64,000 bases of DNA from Conus ventricosus. Taxonomy: Eukaryota; Mollusca; Gastropoda; Neogastropoda; Conidae. The notes under the pieces were generated by a model. It was given only the letters and a program-made list of their open reading frames with translations. It was not told the origin of the DNA and did no database searches. Both the position numbers and the translations under genes were made by a program. Below, piece after piece: positions 46,876 to 57,712 of the stretch (position 1 is its first letter; each line of letters begins with the position of its first letter). The stretch lies in assembly GCA_018398815.1 (NCBI GenBank), contig CM031626.1, positions 43,720,319 through 43,784,318 of the forward strand, read 5' to 3'.

Positions 46876-47052
46876 GGACAAGTCCGGCTGCTCCCACTCT
46901 GGCAACACCGCGCTCCACAGCACGAGCAACAGTGCGGTGGGGCTCACCGAAAAAAAAAAAAAAAAAAACTTGTCCGGCTGCCCCACTCTGGCAACACCGC
47001 GCTCCACAACACGAGCAACAGTGCGGTGGGGCTGGCCGGAAAAAAAAACAAA
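46876..47052. repeat. Tandem duplication in the 5' leader of the LTR element
   Basis: Two copies, about 90 bp apart, of AAGTCCGGCTGCTCCCACTC and CGCGCTCCACARCACGAGCA, separated by an A-run. It lies between the primer site and gag. Confidence 0.88.
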
Positions 47053-47445
47053 CTGGCAGACGGAATCCGGAGAAAGGAAAAAAGGGACACTAACGTCCGA
47101 TACAACCCCCTGTACCAATAACCACCCGGAAAAAAAACAACAAAAAACTGGCTAACTACAAACAGGAATGGCAGACTGAGCGGCAACAGAAAGGCAAGAC
47201 TTACGGTCGTACCTGCGTAAGGCACCCGGCGGCAGAGGAGGTCTGGTCGCGGTCGACTCCCCCTGGTCTCACCTCGACTCCCCATCACACCGGATGTTCC
47301 TTCAGGCCACCCAGAGACTCCCTTCACACTAGAGTCACCCACCAACCACCCACGAACAAACACGACAAACTGACTAAACATATACAAAACAGACAGAACT
47401 GAACAGGTACTCCGCGAACGAGAGAGACAGTCAGAGACCTTCAAA

Positions 47446-47463
47446 ATCCCGGACGAGCCCCCA
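47446..47463 (-). promoter_or_regulatory. Primer-binding site for tRNA-Pro
   Basis: Four bases beyond the 5' LTR the minus strand reads TGGGGGCTCGTCCGGGAT. This is the complement of the 3' end of animal tRNA-Pro including CCA, the same 18-base site used by proline-primed retroviruses. Its place next to the LTR fixes the orientation of the element. Confidence 0.93.
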
Positions 47464-47467
47464 CAAT

Positions 47468-47937
47468 TGTCACGACCGACCCTGGAGGTCTGCCCTGACA
47501 GGATCAGTTTAGATGGGAGTGAAGGGAGTGACTGACCTCACACCCTCGCAAGAGCCCACACAAGAAAGATTACGATACAACACCCCATTTATTCACACCA
47601 ACACACACAGTCATAAATAAGCATTCCAACACACACAACATGCACAATCACATCAAGCATTCCAACACACACAACATGCACAATTATAAATAAACATTCA
47701 CCATACGACGTACACAATCACAATCACAGCATTTCAACACATATGACATATACACATTATAAATAAACATTTCCAGCATCCATCCCTTTCCACACCATGG
47801 AGTGCTCCACACCCCTGCCTCTCCAAAGTCTACTGGAGCACCCTGTCGCACTAGGTGCTCCAAACCGGGTTGGTTCTTGAAGAGAGTCGTTCAGGCCGAC
47901 ACCCTTGACACGCACAAGCAGACAGTGATAGCGCGTC

Positions 47938-47971
<34 letters not shown>

Positions 47972-49685
47972 AAGTGGCGTTGTTGCTGGAGGTCCTGAAC
48001 GGGGATCAGGACCGGTCAGTCAAGTCCACGGCTTTTCTACCAGTACATTGGTCCCGACCAGTGCGTGATCCCAACCAACGCGCGGTACCAACCAGAGCGT
48101 GGCCCCAACCAGCGCGTGGCACCAACCAGTCCGCGGTCCCGACCAGAGCGTGGCCCCAACCAGCGCGTGGCACCAACCAGTCCGCGGGTCCAACCAGAGC
48201 GTGGCCCCAACCAGAGCGTGGCCCCAACCAGCGCGTGGCACCAACCAGTCCAAGCTCCGGGTGAAGCCCCCGGGAGGAGGGAAAAGGTAGCTGGGAGGAG
48301 AGAAGAAAGGGAGGGAAGGAAGGGTACTGGAAACCCCGCCGTCAGTACAGTCTGACCCATGCTGTTAAATCCTAACAGCCACTCGCATGATGGGCGAGGG
48401 GAAGGTCTACTAAACACACCAACAACACCAGCTCAACACAGACTGAGCATAACACAGTAAACCAATCAAATCAGGAATGTTCGTTAAAGTCTTCTCACAC
48501 GAAGCAGGTAAGAGACGCATTAAATTAACAGGCTATAAACAAATATGAATCATCTTCATCCTTCTCTCACTCATGCTTAACATTTTCCTTTCTTAGGAAA
48601 TAAACCAACACAGCAACTATCGCTTTATAACTGCCACCACATTTGCAATAATAATTCAATGGCATAATTATCACACTGTTATAGCCACATTTCAAAATAA
48701 CACAAATCTCCAACCACGCATCCGAACGACAAATCATGCGTACGCACGCTCGCGAACAGAAAACTCGTTCTCCTTGCACACACAAACAGACGGTGGCCGA
48801 AGGATAAGAGTCCGGCGAATGTGACAGGGGCGGACGAGCGAGACCAAGCAAGTACCAACCCTGAATCACCAGTTCTCTCCCATCCCCACCGACTACCGCA
48901 TCACCAGATGCATTAACAGGAGAAAGAATTTTGGATATAATTTAGAATGGCCAGGTTAAAGATTGAATTAACCAGAGAAAAGGTCTCAAACAATATTTCT
49001 TTTATAATTTTGAAAACAAAAGAAAATTGCGCAAAAGAGAAGAATAAGCCGGCTAACAACAACAAACCAAAACAAACAAACCACGAAACTGATGCTTACC
49101 AGCTACCCGTGGGTGACCCCGAAGAGGCGGGTCAAACGACTCTCTCTGCCCTCTGTCCAGTCGAGAGGACAGAAGCGCAGATGTGGAAAAAGAAGAAGTG
49201 ATGTCCCCCTCCTACAGGCCGACTGTAGGAAATGAAAGTACCGACTGTACCTTCGACGATAAGGTGAAGAACCAAGACCGGAGCAGGCGCTCCCAGAGAC
49301 ATCTTCCGCTCGAGTGAAGAGAAAACCTCCCTCAGCGATGGCGGCCAACATGCCACGCTACGTCACAGAGTGAGCATACTTCAAGCTAAAAGAAATGAAG
49401 CACGTGCGACAGGTAAAAAGACAGGCGAGAGGCCGATAGACAGCAAGTTCGAGAGAAAGGTACCAGCCTCCCGTGAACCTGCAGGATGAATAGCACGGGC
49501 AGTGGAATTAGAGAGAGAGAGAGAGAAAGCAAACCGAACTTGAGCTGAACTACACCAAGGTGCAACCGCACCACAAGCCACATTAAGGGACGGATACACG
49601 ACAACAGCAACGACAATAAATAAATGAGTAATTCCGCCACCCTAGATGGGTCAAACGTCGTAGGCCTCGTGACAAACTCGTGACA
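47468..49685 (-). repeat. 5' LTR (right copy), 2218 bp
   Basis: The plus strand begins TGTCACGA and ends TCGTGACA, a perfect inverted pair with the TG...CA ends usual for LTRs. It contains a 31-base G-run (47941-47970), internal short repeats of CCAACCAGAGCGTGGCCCC, a GA microsatellite (49510-49530) and AATAAA on the minus strand at 47588-47593. A TATAAA on the minus strand at 48624-48629 is a possible promoter. Confidence 0.93.
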
Positions 49686-49721
49686 CACACACACACACAC
49701 ACAGCCAGAATGAGAAGGTAC

Positions 49722-49818
49722 CTCACTATGGTGCTTGATCAAACGCCTCTGGTTGGCAGTCATGGTGTAGAGATAGGCGCGACGCATATTCTGCCATTGG
49801 TTCAGCAAATGTTTTGCC
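49722..49818 (-). CDS. ABHD2: ABHD2-like gene, exon (AKHLLNQWQNMRRAYLYTMT)
   Basis: The acceptor GTTACTGTGACAG is followed by G and 32 codons reading AKHLLNQWQNMRRAYLYTMT and ANQRRLIKHHSE; the donor is GTGAG/GTACCT. The leading G completes a Trp codon started in exon 52692-52869. It corresponds to the helical cap region ('NM(K/R)(K/R)...R' pattern) of ABHD2. Confidence 0.83.
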
Positions 49819-49859
49819 CTGTCACAGTAACACAACCTGCCTTCACAACTGGCTGTATC

Positions 49860-51495
49860 ACACACACACACACACTACTCTGACTACCATCAATACAACA
49901 CCCTGTCACAATAACACACCCTGCCTTCACAACTGGCTGTATCACACACACACACTACTGTGACTACCATCAACAGAACACCCTGCACTAACTACTGCCT
50001 GTATCACACACACACACTACTGTGACTACCATCAATACAACACCCTGCACTAACTACTGGGTGTATCACACACACACACTACTGTGACTACCATCAATAC
50101 AACACCCTGCACTAACTACTGGCTGTATCACACACACACACTACTGTGACTACCATCAATACAACACCCTGCACTAACTACTGGCTGTATCACACACACA
50201 CACTACTGTGACTACCATCAATACAACACCCTGCACTAACTACTGGCTGTATCACACACACACACTACTGTGACTACCATCAATACAACACCCTGCACTA
50301 ACTACTGGCTGTATCACACACACACTACTTTGACTACCATCAATACAACACCCTGTCACAGTAACACACCCTGCCTTCACAACTGCCTGTATCACACACA
50401 CACACACTACTGTGACTACCATCAACAGAACACCCTGCACTAACTACTGCCTGTATCACACACACACACACTACTGTGACTACCATCAACAGAACACCCT
50501 GCACTAACTACTGCCTGTATCACACACACACTACTGTGACTACCATCAACAGAACACCCTGCACTAACTACTGCCTGTATCACACACACACACACTACTG
50601 TGACTACCATCAACAGAACACCCTGCACTAACTACTGCCTGTATCACACACACACTACTGTGACTACCATCAACAGAACACCCTGCACTAACTACTGGCT
50701 GTATATATCACAATAAACACACTACTGTGACTACCATCAACAGAACACCCTGCACTAACTACTGCCTGTATCACACACACACTACTGTGACTACCATCAA
50801 CAGAACACCCTGCACTAACTACTGGCTGTATATGTCACAATAAACACACTACTGTGACTACAATCAACAGAACACCCTGCACTAACTACTGGCTGTATAT
50901 GTCACAATAAACACACTACTGTGACTACCATCAACATAACACCCTGCACTAACTACTGGTTGTGTATATCACAATAAACACACTACTCTGTCTACCATCA
51001 ACAGAACACCCTGCACTAACTACTGGCTGTATATGTCACAATAAACACACTACTCTGTCTACCATCAACAGAACACCCTGCACTAACTACTGGCTGTATA
51101 TATCACAATAAACACACTACTGTGACTACCATCAACAGAACACCCTGCACTAACTACTGCCTGTATCACACACACACTACTCTCACTACCATCAATAGAA
51201 CACCCTGCACTAACTACTGGCTGTATCACACACACACTACTGTGACTACCATCAATACAACACCCTGCACTAACTACTGGTTGTGTATATCACAATAAAC
51301 ACACTACTCTGTCTACCATCAACAGAACACCCTGCACAAACTATGGCTGTATATATCACAATAAACACACTACTCTGACTACCATCAATAGAACACCCTG
51401 TACTAACTACTGGCTGTATATATCACAATAAACACACTACTCTGACTACCATCAACAGAACACCCGGCACTAACTACTGGTTGTGTAGCACACCA
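49860..51495. repeat. Minisatellite, about 62-bp unit, about 26 copies
   Basis: The unit is AACACCCTGCACTAACTACT plus GGCTGTATCACACACACACA and CTACTGTGACTACCATCAAT. Units nearest the exon (to about 49930 and at 50341-50395) instead read CCCTGTCACARTAACACACC plus TGCCTTCACAACTG, matching the acceptor of exon 49722-49818. Later units carry TATATRTCACAATAAACACA. Confidence 0.92.
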
Positions 51496-51559
51496 AACAT
51501 TTACGAATGACCGTGAAAACACACCTCACCTTTCCTTTTCTACTGACTATGCATTGGCC

Positions 51560-51594
51560 CTGTAAGAGTACCCCCCCCCCCCCCCCCCCCCCCC
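51560..51594. repeat. Poly-C tract
   Basis: A run of about 25 C, with no other structure. Confidence 0.85.
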
Positions 51595-51887
51595 GCACCT
51601 CTCTCCCACATAACTTTTACTACTGACAGAAAAACACAGCCCACATTAGCTCCAGGCTGTGTAACACACCCTCCCGTTTTTCTGGCTGTGTAACCTACCC
51701 CCACTTTGACTACCGGCTGTTTGATACATTCTTCATTCGCTGCTCGATGTGTAACACAAAACTCACATTTACAACTAGTTGAGTAACACACCTCACATCA
51801 CTACTGCTGTGCCAGGAAAAAAAAAATGTTGTCAGTGGAAGGGCATCTCGGAGTCATGACCTGGGTGCGGCCCCCGGCCCCCTTATA

Positions 51888-52050
51888 GTGTCAGGAGTTC
51901 AGGGCCGAAACTCTTGTCTAAGGGGAGTTCTTCTCTGACGACCTTTGGCTGTCAAGCTCTCCCTTTGAGTGTCAGGGGTTCAGGGCTGAAACACCTGTCT
52001 GAGGGGAGTTCTTCTCTGACGACCTTTGGCTGTCAAGCTCTCCCTAGCGT
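51888..52050. repeat. Tandem duplication, 81-bp unit, two copies
   Basis: Two copies of GTGTCAGGRGTTCAGGGCYG through TTGGCTGTCAAGCTCTCCCT. Confidence 0.9.
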
Positions 52051-52079
52051 TTCTTCCCACTGTGTAATACACCCTTGGC

Positions 52080-52245
52080 TTACTGCTGGCTGTACAGCAC
52101 ATGCCACGCCTACTGCTGGCTGTACAGCACATGCCACGCCTACTGCTGGCTGTACAGCACATGCCACGCCTACTGCTGGCTGTACAGCACATGCCACGCC
52201 TACTGCTGGCTGCACAGCACATGCCACGCCTACTGCTGGCTGACT
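52080..52245. repeat. Minisatellite, 30-bp unit, six copies
   Basis: The unit is TACTGCTGGCTGTACAGCAC plus ATGCCACGCC. The period is a multiple of three, giving open frames that are not genes. Confidence 0.95.
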
Positions 52246-52489
52246 AACCCACCCCACGTTCTGTCCTGGATGATAAAACCACCCCACTTCTACAACTGGT
52301 TATGAAACACTCCACCGCTACCACTGGTTGTCTCACCCCCCCCCCCCCCCCCTCTCTCTACTGGCCATAAAACCCCTCATTCTTTCACTACTGACAAACA
52401 CACCTAATTATGACTAGGAACACATTCCAATTTGTAGCTCGACTACTGTGTAACACACCTCCCTTTTATCGACTGAGAAAAAATTACAG

Positions 52490-52680
52490 GAAAGAAGAAC
52501 AAGAAGAAATATTTATTTTAAAAAAAAAGAAGAAAATAAATAGAAGACAAGGGGAAAAAAAAAACAAGACAAAGAAGTTGAAACATGAAAAAAAAGAAAA
52601 AAGAAGATGAACAAGAAAAAGGCGACAATGAGAACAAAGAAGAAAGTGAAGACGACAACAGCGAAAAAGAGACAGTGATG
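52490..52680. other. A/G-rich intronic tract
   Basis: AAGAAGAAAA-type sequence. On the minus strand it is a long pyrimidine-rich stretch immediately after the donor of exon 52692-52869. Confidence 0.7.
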
Positions 52681-52691
52681 AGGAAGAAGAC

Positions 52692-52869
52692 CAGCGACTG
52701 CTGGTGATGTTGAAGGGTGTGACTGACTCGTTGATGTTGTAGCCCGCAATGGAGAAGGCCGCAGACGTTGGCCTGGTGCCCACGGCTCTTCCCCAGGTAC
52801 TTCACACCATGTTGGCGCCCATGCTCAGACCACCATTGTCAGCCGACAGTGGCATCAGGGCCTCCCATC
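52692..52869 (-). CDS. ABHD2: ABHD2-like gene, exon with nucleophile serine (two compensating frame slips)
   Basis: The gene encodes a membrane-associated serine hydrolase of the ABHD2 group, which in vertebrates cleaves monoacylglycerols such as 2-arachidonoylglycerol. This exon follows the acceptor GATGCGACAG and reads WEALMPLSADNGGLSMGANM, with Ser in the G-x-S-x-G nucleophile elbow. KYLGKSRGHQAN then appears in a shifted frame, and SAAFSIAGYNINESV returns to the first frame. One base missing in the Val-Cys-Lys codons and one extra about 45 bp later explain this; over the whole exon the phase is kept. The donor CGCTG/GTCTTC is weak but is the one that fits phase. The segment before the serine is shorter than in relatives. 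Confidence 0.82.
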
Positions 52870-52904
52870 CTGTCGCATCAGGTGAAACTCCCCCAGCCAC
52901 CTAG

Positions 52905-53025
52905 CAACACACACAGACATGCGCACAGCGCACGCACGCACGCATGTAGAACATGCACACACACACACACCACACAAACATGCACGCATGCAACACACAC
53001 ACAAACATGCATTCATTCACGACAC
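52905..53025. repeat. CA-rich microsatellite
   Basis: ACACAC and ATGCACGC motifs. Confidence 0.85.
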
Positions 53026-53139
53026 ACATTCATTAAAACAATGAAGAGTTACTATCATGTTTAATATAAAAACATTGAGTGTGATATAATTCAGACCTGG
53101 GCCTGTCATTTTCAAAGCTGATCTCTCATTTTCACTAGT

Positions 53140-53792
53140 GTGGATCATTTGACCTGATAACTCAAAGGCATAGCAACATTGTTGATCATGTAGTGGCATT
53201 GACCTCTGATAACTCACCAGACTAGCAACCACTGTTGATCATAGTAGTGGATCATTGACCTCTGATAACCAAAGATATAGCAACCACTGTTGATCATAGT
53301 AGTGGATCATTTGACCTCTGATAACTCAAAGCATAGCATCATGTTGATCATAGTAATGGATCATTTGACCCTGATAACTCAAAGACATAGCAACCACTGT
53401 TGATCATAGTAGTGGACATTGACCTCTGATAAATCAAAGACATAGCAACCACTGTGATCATAGTAGTGGATCATTTGACCTCTGATAACTCAAAGACATG
53501 CAATCCACTGTTGATCATAGTAATGGATCATTGACCTCTGATAACTCAAAGACATAGCACCAGTTGATCTAGTAGTGTGGATCATTTGACCTCTGATAAC
53601 TAAAGACATAGCAACCACTGTTGATCAAGTACGTGGATCATTTGACCTCTGATAACTCAAAAACATAGCAACCACTGTTGATCATAGTAATGGATCATTT
53701 GACCTCTGATAACTCAAAGACATAGCAACCACTGTTGATCATAGTAGTGGATCATTTGACCTCTGATAACTCAAAGACATAGCAACCACTGC
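53140..53792. repeat. Minisatellite, 57-bp unit, about twelve copies
   Basis: The unit is GACCTCTGATAACTCAAAGA plus CATAGCAACCACTGTTGATC and ATAGTAGTGGATCATTT. The middle copies have irregular one- and two-base deletions. Confidence 0.92.
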
Positions 53793-54500
53793 ATGATCAC
53801 CCACCAAATATCACAGTGTTATCAACCACCAAATATCACAGTGTTATCAACCACCAAATATCACTGTTATCAACCACCAAATATCACAGTGTTATCAACC
53901 ACCAAATATCACTGTTGTCAACCACCAAATATCACTGTGTTATCAACCACCAAATATCACAGTGTTATCAACCACCAAATATCACTGTGTTATCAACCAA
54001 CAAATATCACTGTGTAATCAACCACCAAATATCACTGTTATCAACCACCAAATATCACTGTGTTATCAACCACCAAATATCACTGTGTTATCAACCACCA
54101 AATATCACTGTTATCAACCACCAAATATCACTGTGTTATCAACCACCAAATATCACTTATCAACACCAATATCATGTTATCAACCAACAAATATCACTGT
54201 GTTATCAACCACCAAATATCACTGTTATCAACCAACCAAATATCAATGTGTTATCAACCACCAAATATCACCAAATATCACTTACCAACCACCAAATATC
54301 ACTGTTATCAACCACCATATGTTATCAACCACCAAATATCACTGTTATCAACCACCAAATATCACTGTTATCAATCATCAAATATCACTGTTATCAACCA
54401 CCAAATATCAATGTTATCAACCACCAAATATCACTGTTATCAACCACCAAATATCACTGTTATCAATCATCAAATATCACTGTTATCAACCACCAAATAT
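53793..54500. repeat. Satellite, 23-25 bp unit, left block
   Basis: The unit is ATCAACCACCAAATATCACT plus GTT or GTGTT. The block is interrupted at 54500 by the LINE and continues at 58805. Confidence 0.95.
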
Positions 54501-54913
54501 CCGGGACCAGACTGCCTCCAATTCAGTAGTGGGGCGACCATCCCCAACCCAGCGGGTCCCCAGGTGGCGGATAAGGGAACGCCCTCAGATATGGGGGTTA
54601 GCTGCGAATAAGCAGTCCCGGACCAACTGGCGATGTTCCTACCAGGAAGGGGTGGGTCAACAGGTGGCACTGTTGTCCTCAATGAAATACCCCATGTGTC
54701 CTAAAACGGGCTCATCATACGGTCAAGAGGCGCGTTATAACCTCTAGCCATGGGGTGGGATCCCCGGAAAAACAATCCCCCCTGTGCTCACAGGGTAGGA
54801 CGTACGGGCCATGAGCTAAGGGTGAGGCACCCCAAAAGAAAACTCCAGCTGAAGACGGAGGTATCGGGCCACTGGCGCAAATTAAAACCACGATACCACG
54901 CATCTACGCTTTC

Positions 54914-56330
54914 ATGATGATGCAGTCCACAGAAATTCGATGTGGCGCTCGACCTTCGGAGACCTGCCGGGGAGGTCGGGAGCCGGGCCTTATGCCTCAA
55001 AGGGGCCCACCCCAAGCAGTCGGTAGTCGGACAAGGAAATTCCGCATGCCTATGCGAGGAAGAAGGAGACCTCATCCTCCTGCTGGTGCCAAGCAAACAA
55101 TATCACCCAGAATGCTCAACATTCTCCAGTGGAATGCAGAAGGGGTGCATAAGAAGAAACTTGGCCTGGCAGAAAGGATGCAACAAGAAAATATTGATAT
55201 TGCATGTGTCCAAGAGACACATTTGACCGTAAACCATCGTTTCCAAGTGAGGGGTTACGAGACCATCAGGTTGGACCATGAGGAAAGAAGCAAAGGAGGG
55301 GTGCTTGTCTTGGTGCGGAATTCCATCGCCGCACAAGAACTCAAGATCAACACCAATCAACAGGCAGAGATCCAAGGGGTTGATATAGTCCTTAAAGAAC
55401 ACAACATCAGGATCTACAATGTCTATTGCCCTCAAGATCGTGATCTTTCCCTCACATACATGAACATCCCAGACAACAACTGTGTGGTGGTGGGAGATTT
55501 TAACAGTCACTCAGAGAGATGGGGCTATGATGAGACGACAAGAGAGGCGAAGAAGTTGAGGATTGGGAGATTGACACACATCTTCATCTCGTCAACCAAG
55601 AAGATGACGAACCCACCTTCTACTCTAGATGCTGGATGACCACGTCAACACCAGATCTAGCGTTCGCCACCAATGACTTGTTTGTCAGAACCAAAAGAAC
55701 AGTCCTCAACCAGCTTGGAGGAAGATGACCACAAGCCCGTAAAACTCTCTATCAACCTCAACTTGCAGGCTCCTCAGCAAAGTGTTTTCCCCGCTGGAAT
55801 TATAAAAAGGCGGATTGGACTCTCTTCGAGACCCTCACAGACACATACACAAAGCCAATCAACATCAGGCAGAAGGACTCAAACAAGATGGTTCAAGACT
55901 TCACAAAGGCCCTCTTGAAAGCTGCTACAGAATCCATCCAAGAGGAGCACGCAAAAACTACAAGCCCTACTGGACAGAGGAACTTCAGAATCTGGAAGAT
56001 GCTGTTACGGAAGCCAGGGACCGAGCAGAAAAGCAGCCATCACTGGAGAACAACATAGCGCTGAAGGAAGTAACTGCCAGATACAAGCTGTCCTGCGCAC
56101 AAGCTGCAAGGAAAAGCTGGCAAGAGAAAACTGAAAGCCTGAATCTCGACAAGGATGGCAGCAAGCTGTGGAAACTGGCTAGAACCCTCAGTAACGAAAC
56201 AACAAATCAGTCCACAATAATTAATACAAGAAAATGGAAATTACTTCTCTGGAAAGAAAGCAGCAGACCACTTCATAGACGTCTATGAAAACATCAGCAA
56301 TCTGGAAGTCCCTCCTGAACATAGAGCTGC
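54914..56330 (+). pseudogene. LINE endonuclease domain and linker
   Basis: From ATG 54914, a basic N-terminus is followed by an AP-endonuclease-type domain: LNILQWNAEGVHKKK (Asn), CVQETHL (Glu), GGVLVLVRNS, VVVGDFNSHSERWG (Asp, Asn), then after a frame slip PDLAFATNDL and DDHKPVKL (Asp-His). The linker up to about 56300 carries basic helical sequence (ARKNYKPYWTEELQNLEDAV). At least three frame changes interrupt it, at about 55570, 55700 and 55820. Confidence 0.85.
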
Positions 56331-56379
56331 AGTACACAGGGCCCAAGGTGAACTTCATGAGAAAGAGCCCCAAGAGGAA

Positions 56380-57712
56380 GTCATGACCACAGCTTTCACA
56401 GAGAAAGAGCTGAAGGAAGCGTTGCAGAGCCTCAACCTGAAGAAGTCACCTGGGCCAGATGGAATCACCAATGAAATGATTCTGCATCTTGGGATGAAGA
56501 GCAAGGCAGTCCTAACAATTTTTAACTCCAGCTGAAAGACAGGATCAGTACCACAGTGTTGGAGGGAAGCAGACATGATCCCCATTCACAAAAAGGGAAA
56601 GGACAAGTCGAAGGCTGACAGCTACAGACCCATCAGCCTTACATGCTGCTTAGGAAAGCTGATGGAGAGACTTGTCAACACAAGGCTTGTCTGGCACCTT
56701 GAGGAGCATCAGCTGCTGAGCCCTGAACAGGCGGGCTTCCGCCAACACAGATCAACAGAAGACCAGATCATATTCATCACGCAAAGCATTGAGGACGCCT
56801 TCCAAGAAAAGAAGAACACGCTTGCTGTCTGGATTGACATGGAGAAGGCGTTCGACAAAGTCTGGAAGGACGGACTCAGGCTTAAACTACGGCGATGTGG
56901 TGTGTCTGGGAGGATGTACACCTGGATCAGCCAGTACCTACACAACCGCCAAGCCCGAGTAAAGATTCAGGGCCAAAAAGCAAGAAGAAGGTGCTGAGAC
57001 AGGGAGTACCATAAGGAGGAGTCCTTTCGCCAACGCTGTTCCTCATCTTTATAGATGACATTGTCAGAGATCTGCCAAGAGGGGTCAGAGGAGTGATCTA
57101 CGCAGATGACCTGGTGCTATGGTGCTCCGAAGAGTACACCACTACAGCACAGATACGCCTCCAAACTGCGCTCAATAAGATCAGCGACTGGACCAAGGAA
57201 TGGCTTGTCTCTGTCAACTCAAGCAAAACAACCTACACAGTCTTCAGCCTATCCAGCAAGAAGCAAGAGGCGAAGCTGATTCTGAACAGCCAAAGACTTG
57301 CAGAGGAACCCACACCTACCTACCTGGGAGTGACCTTTGACCGCAGGCTCACTTGGAAACAGCAGATCACCAGATGCTGTAGCAGGCCAAGCTGAGACTG
57401 GCGATCATGAGGAAACTAGCAGGAACGGACTGGGGGGCTGACGAACGTATCCTGAAGAGACTCTATACAGGGAGAGTCCGACCTATAGTTGAGTACGGGA
57501 AATCAGCATGGGCATCAGCTGCAAAGTCAAACCTTGACCATCTCAACAAGATACAGAACCAAGCTCAGCGTGTCATAAACTGGCGCCATGAGTCCACCCC
57601 AGTCCTGAAGATGCAGGAGACCACTGGGCTGCAGTCATTGGAGGACAGAAGGACACAAAGATCCTCATCCAGGCAGCAAAATTCAAATGCCTTGAAAACC
57701 ATCCAATGAACG
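56380..57712 (+). pseudogene. LINE reverse transcriptase domain
   Basis: Motifs in order: KKSPGPDGITNEM, ADMIPIHKKGK with SYRPISLTCCLGKLMERLV, QAGFRQHRSTEDQI, LAVWIDMEKAFDKVW (catalytic Asp), GVLSPTLFLIFIDD, VIYADDLVLW (YADD box) and YLGVTFDRRLTW. The thumb-like region follows (RPIVEYGKSAWAS, LDHLNKIQNQAQRVI). TGA at about 56533 and frame slips near 57000 and 57400 break it. All catalytic motifs remain recognisable. Confidence 0.93.

Larger units (their letters stand above)
41501..49685 (-). mobile_element. Gmr1-like Ty3/Gypsy LTR retrotransposon, internally deleted
   Basis: Two 2.2 kb direct repeats flank a 3.75 kb interior whose genes read on the minus strand: Gag, protease, integrase N-terminal part, then the end of RNase H. 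The 5' LTR is the right-hand copy. A tRNA-Pro primer site follows it and a polypurine tract precedes the left-hand copy. Reverse transcriptase is absent. Integrase upstream of RNase H is the order known from the Gmr1 group, not from ordinary Ty3/Gypsy. The element lies in a CA-rich stretch 37 bp from the donor of exon 49722-49818. Confidence 0.88.

Noticed and set aside
51914..52243. ORF with repeated AGCTAHATPT-like peptide
   Set aside because: The 30-bp minisatellite period keeps the frame open; there is no flanking coding signal.
53816..54747. Long plus-strand ORFs (also 58653-59958 and 59909-60657)
   Set aside because: They are translations of the ATCAACCACCAAATATCACT satellite in cyclic frames.
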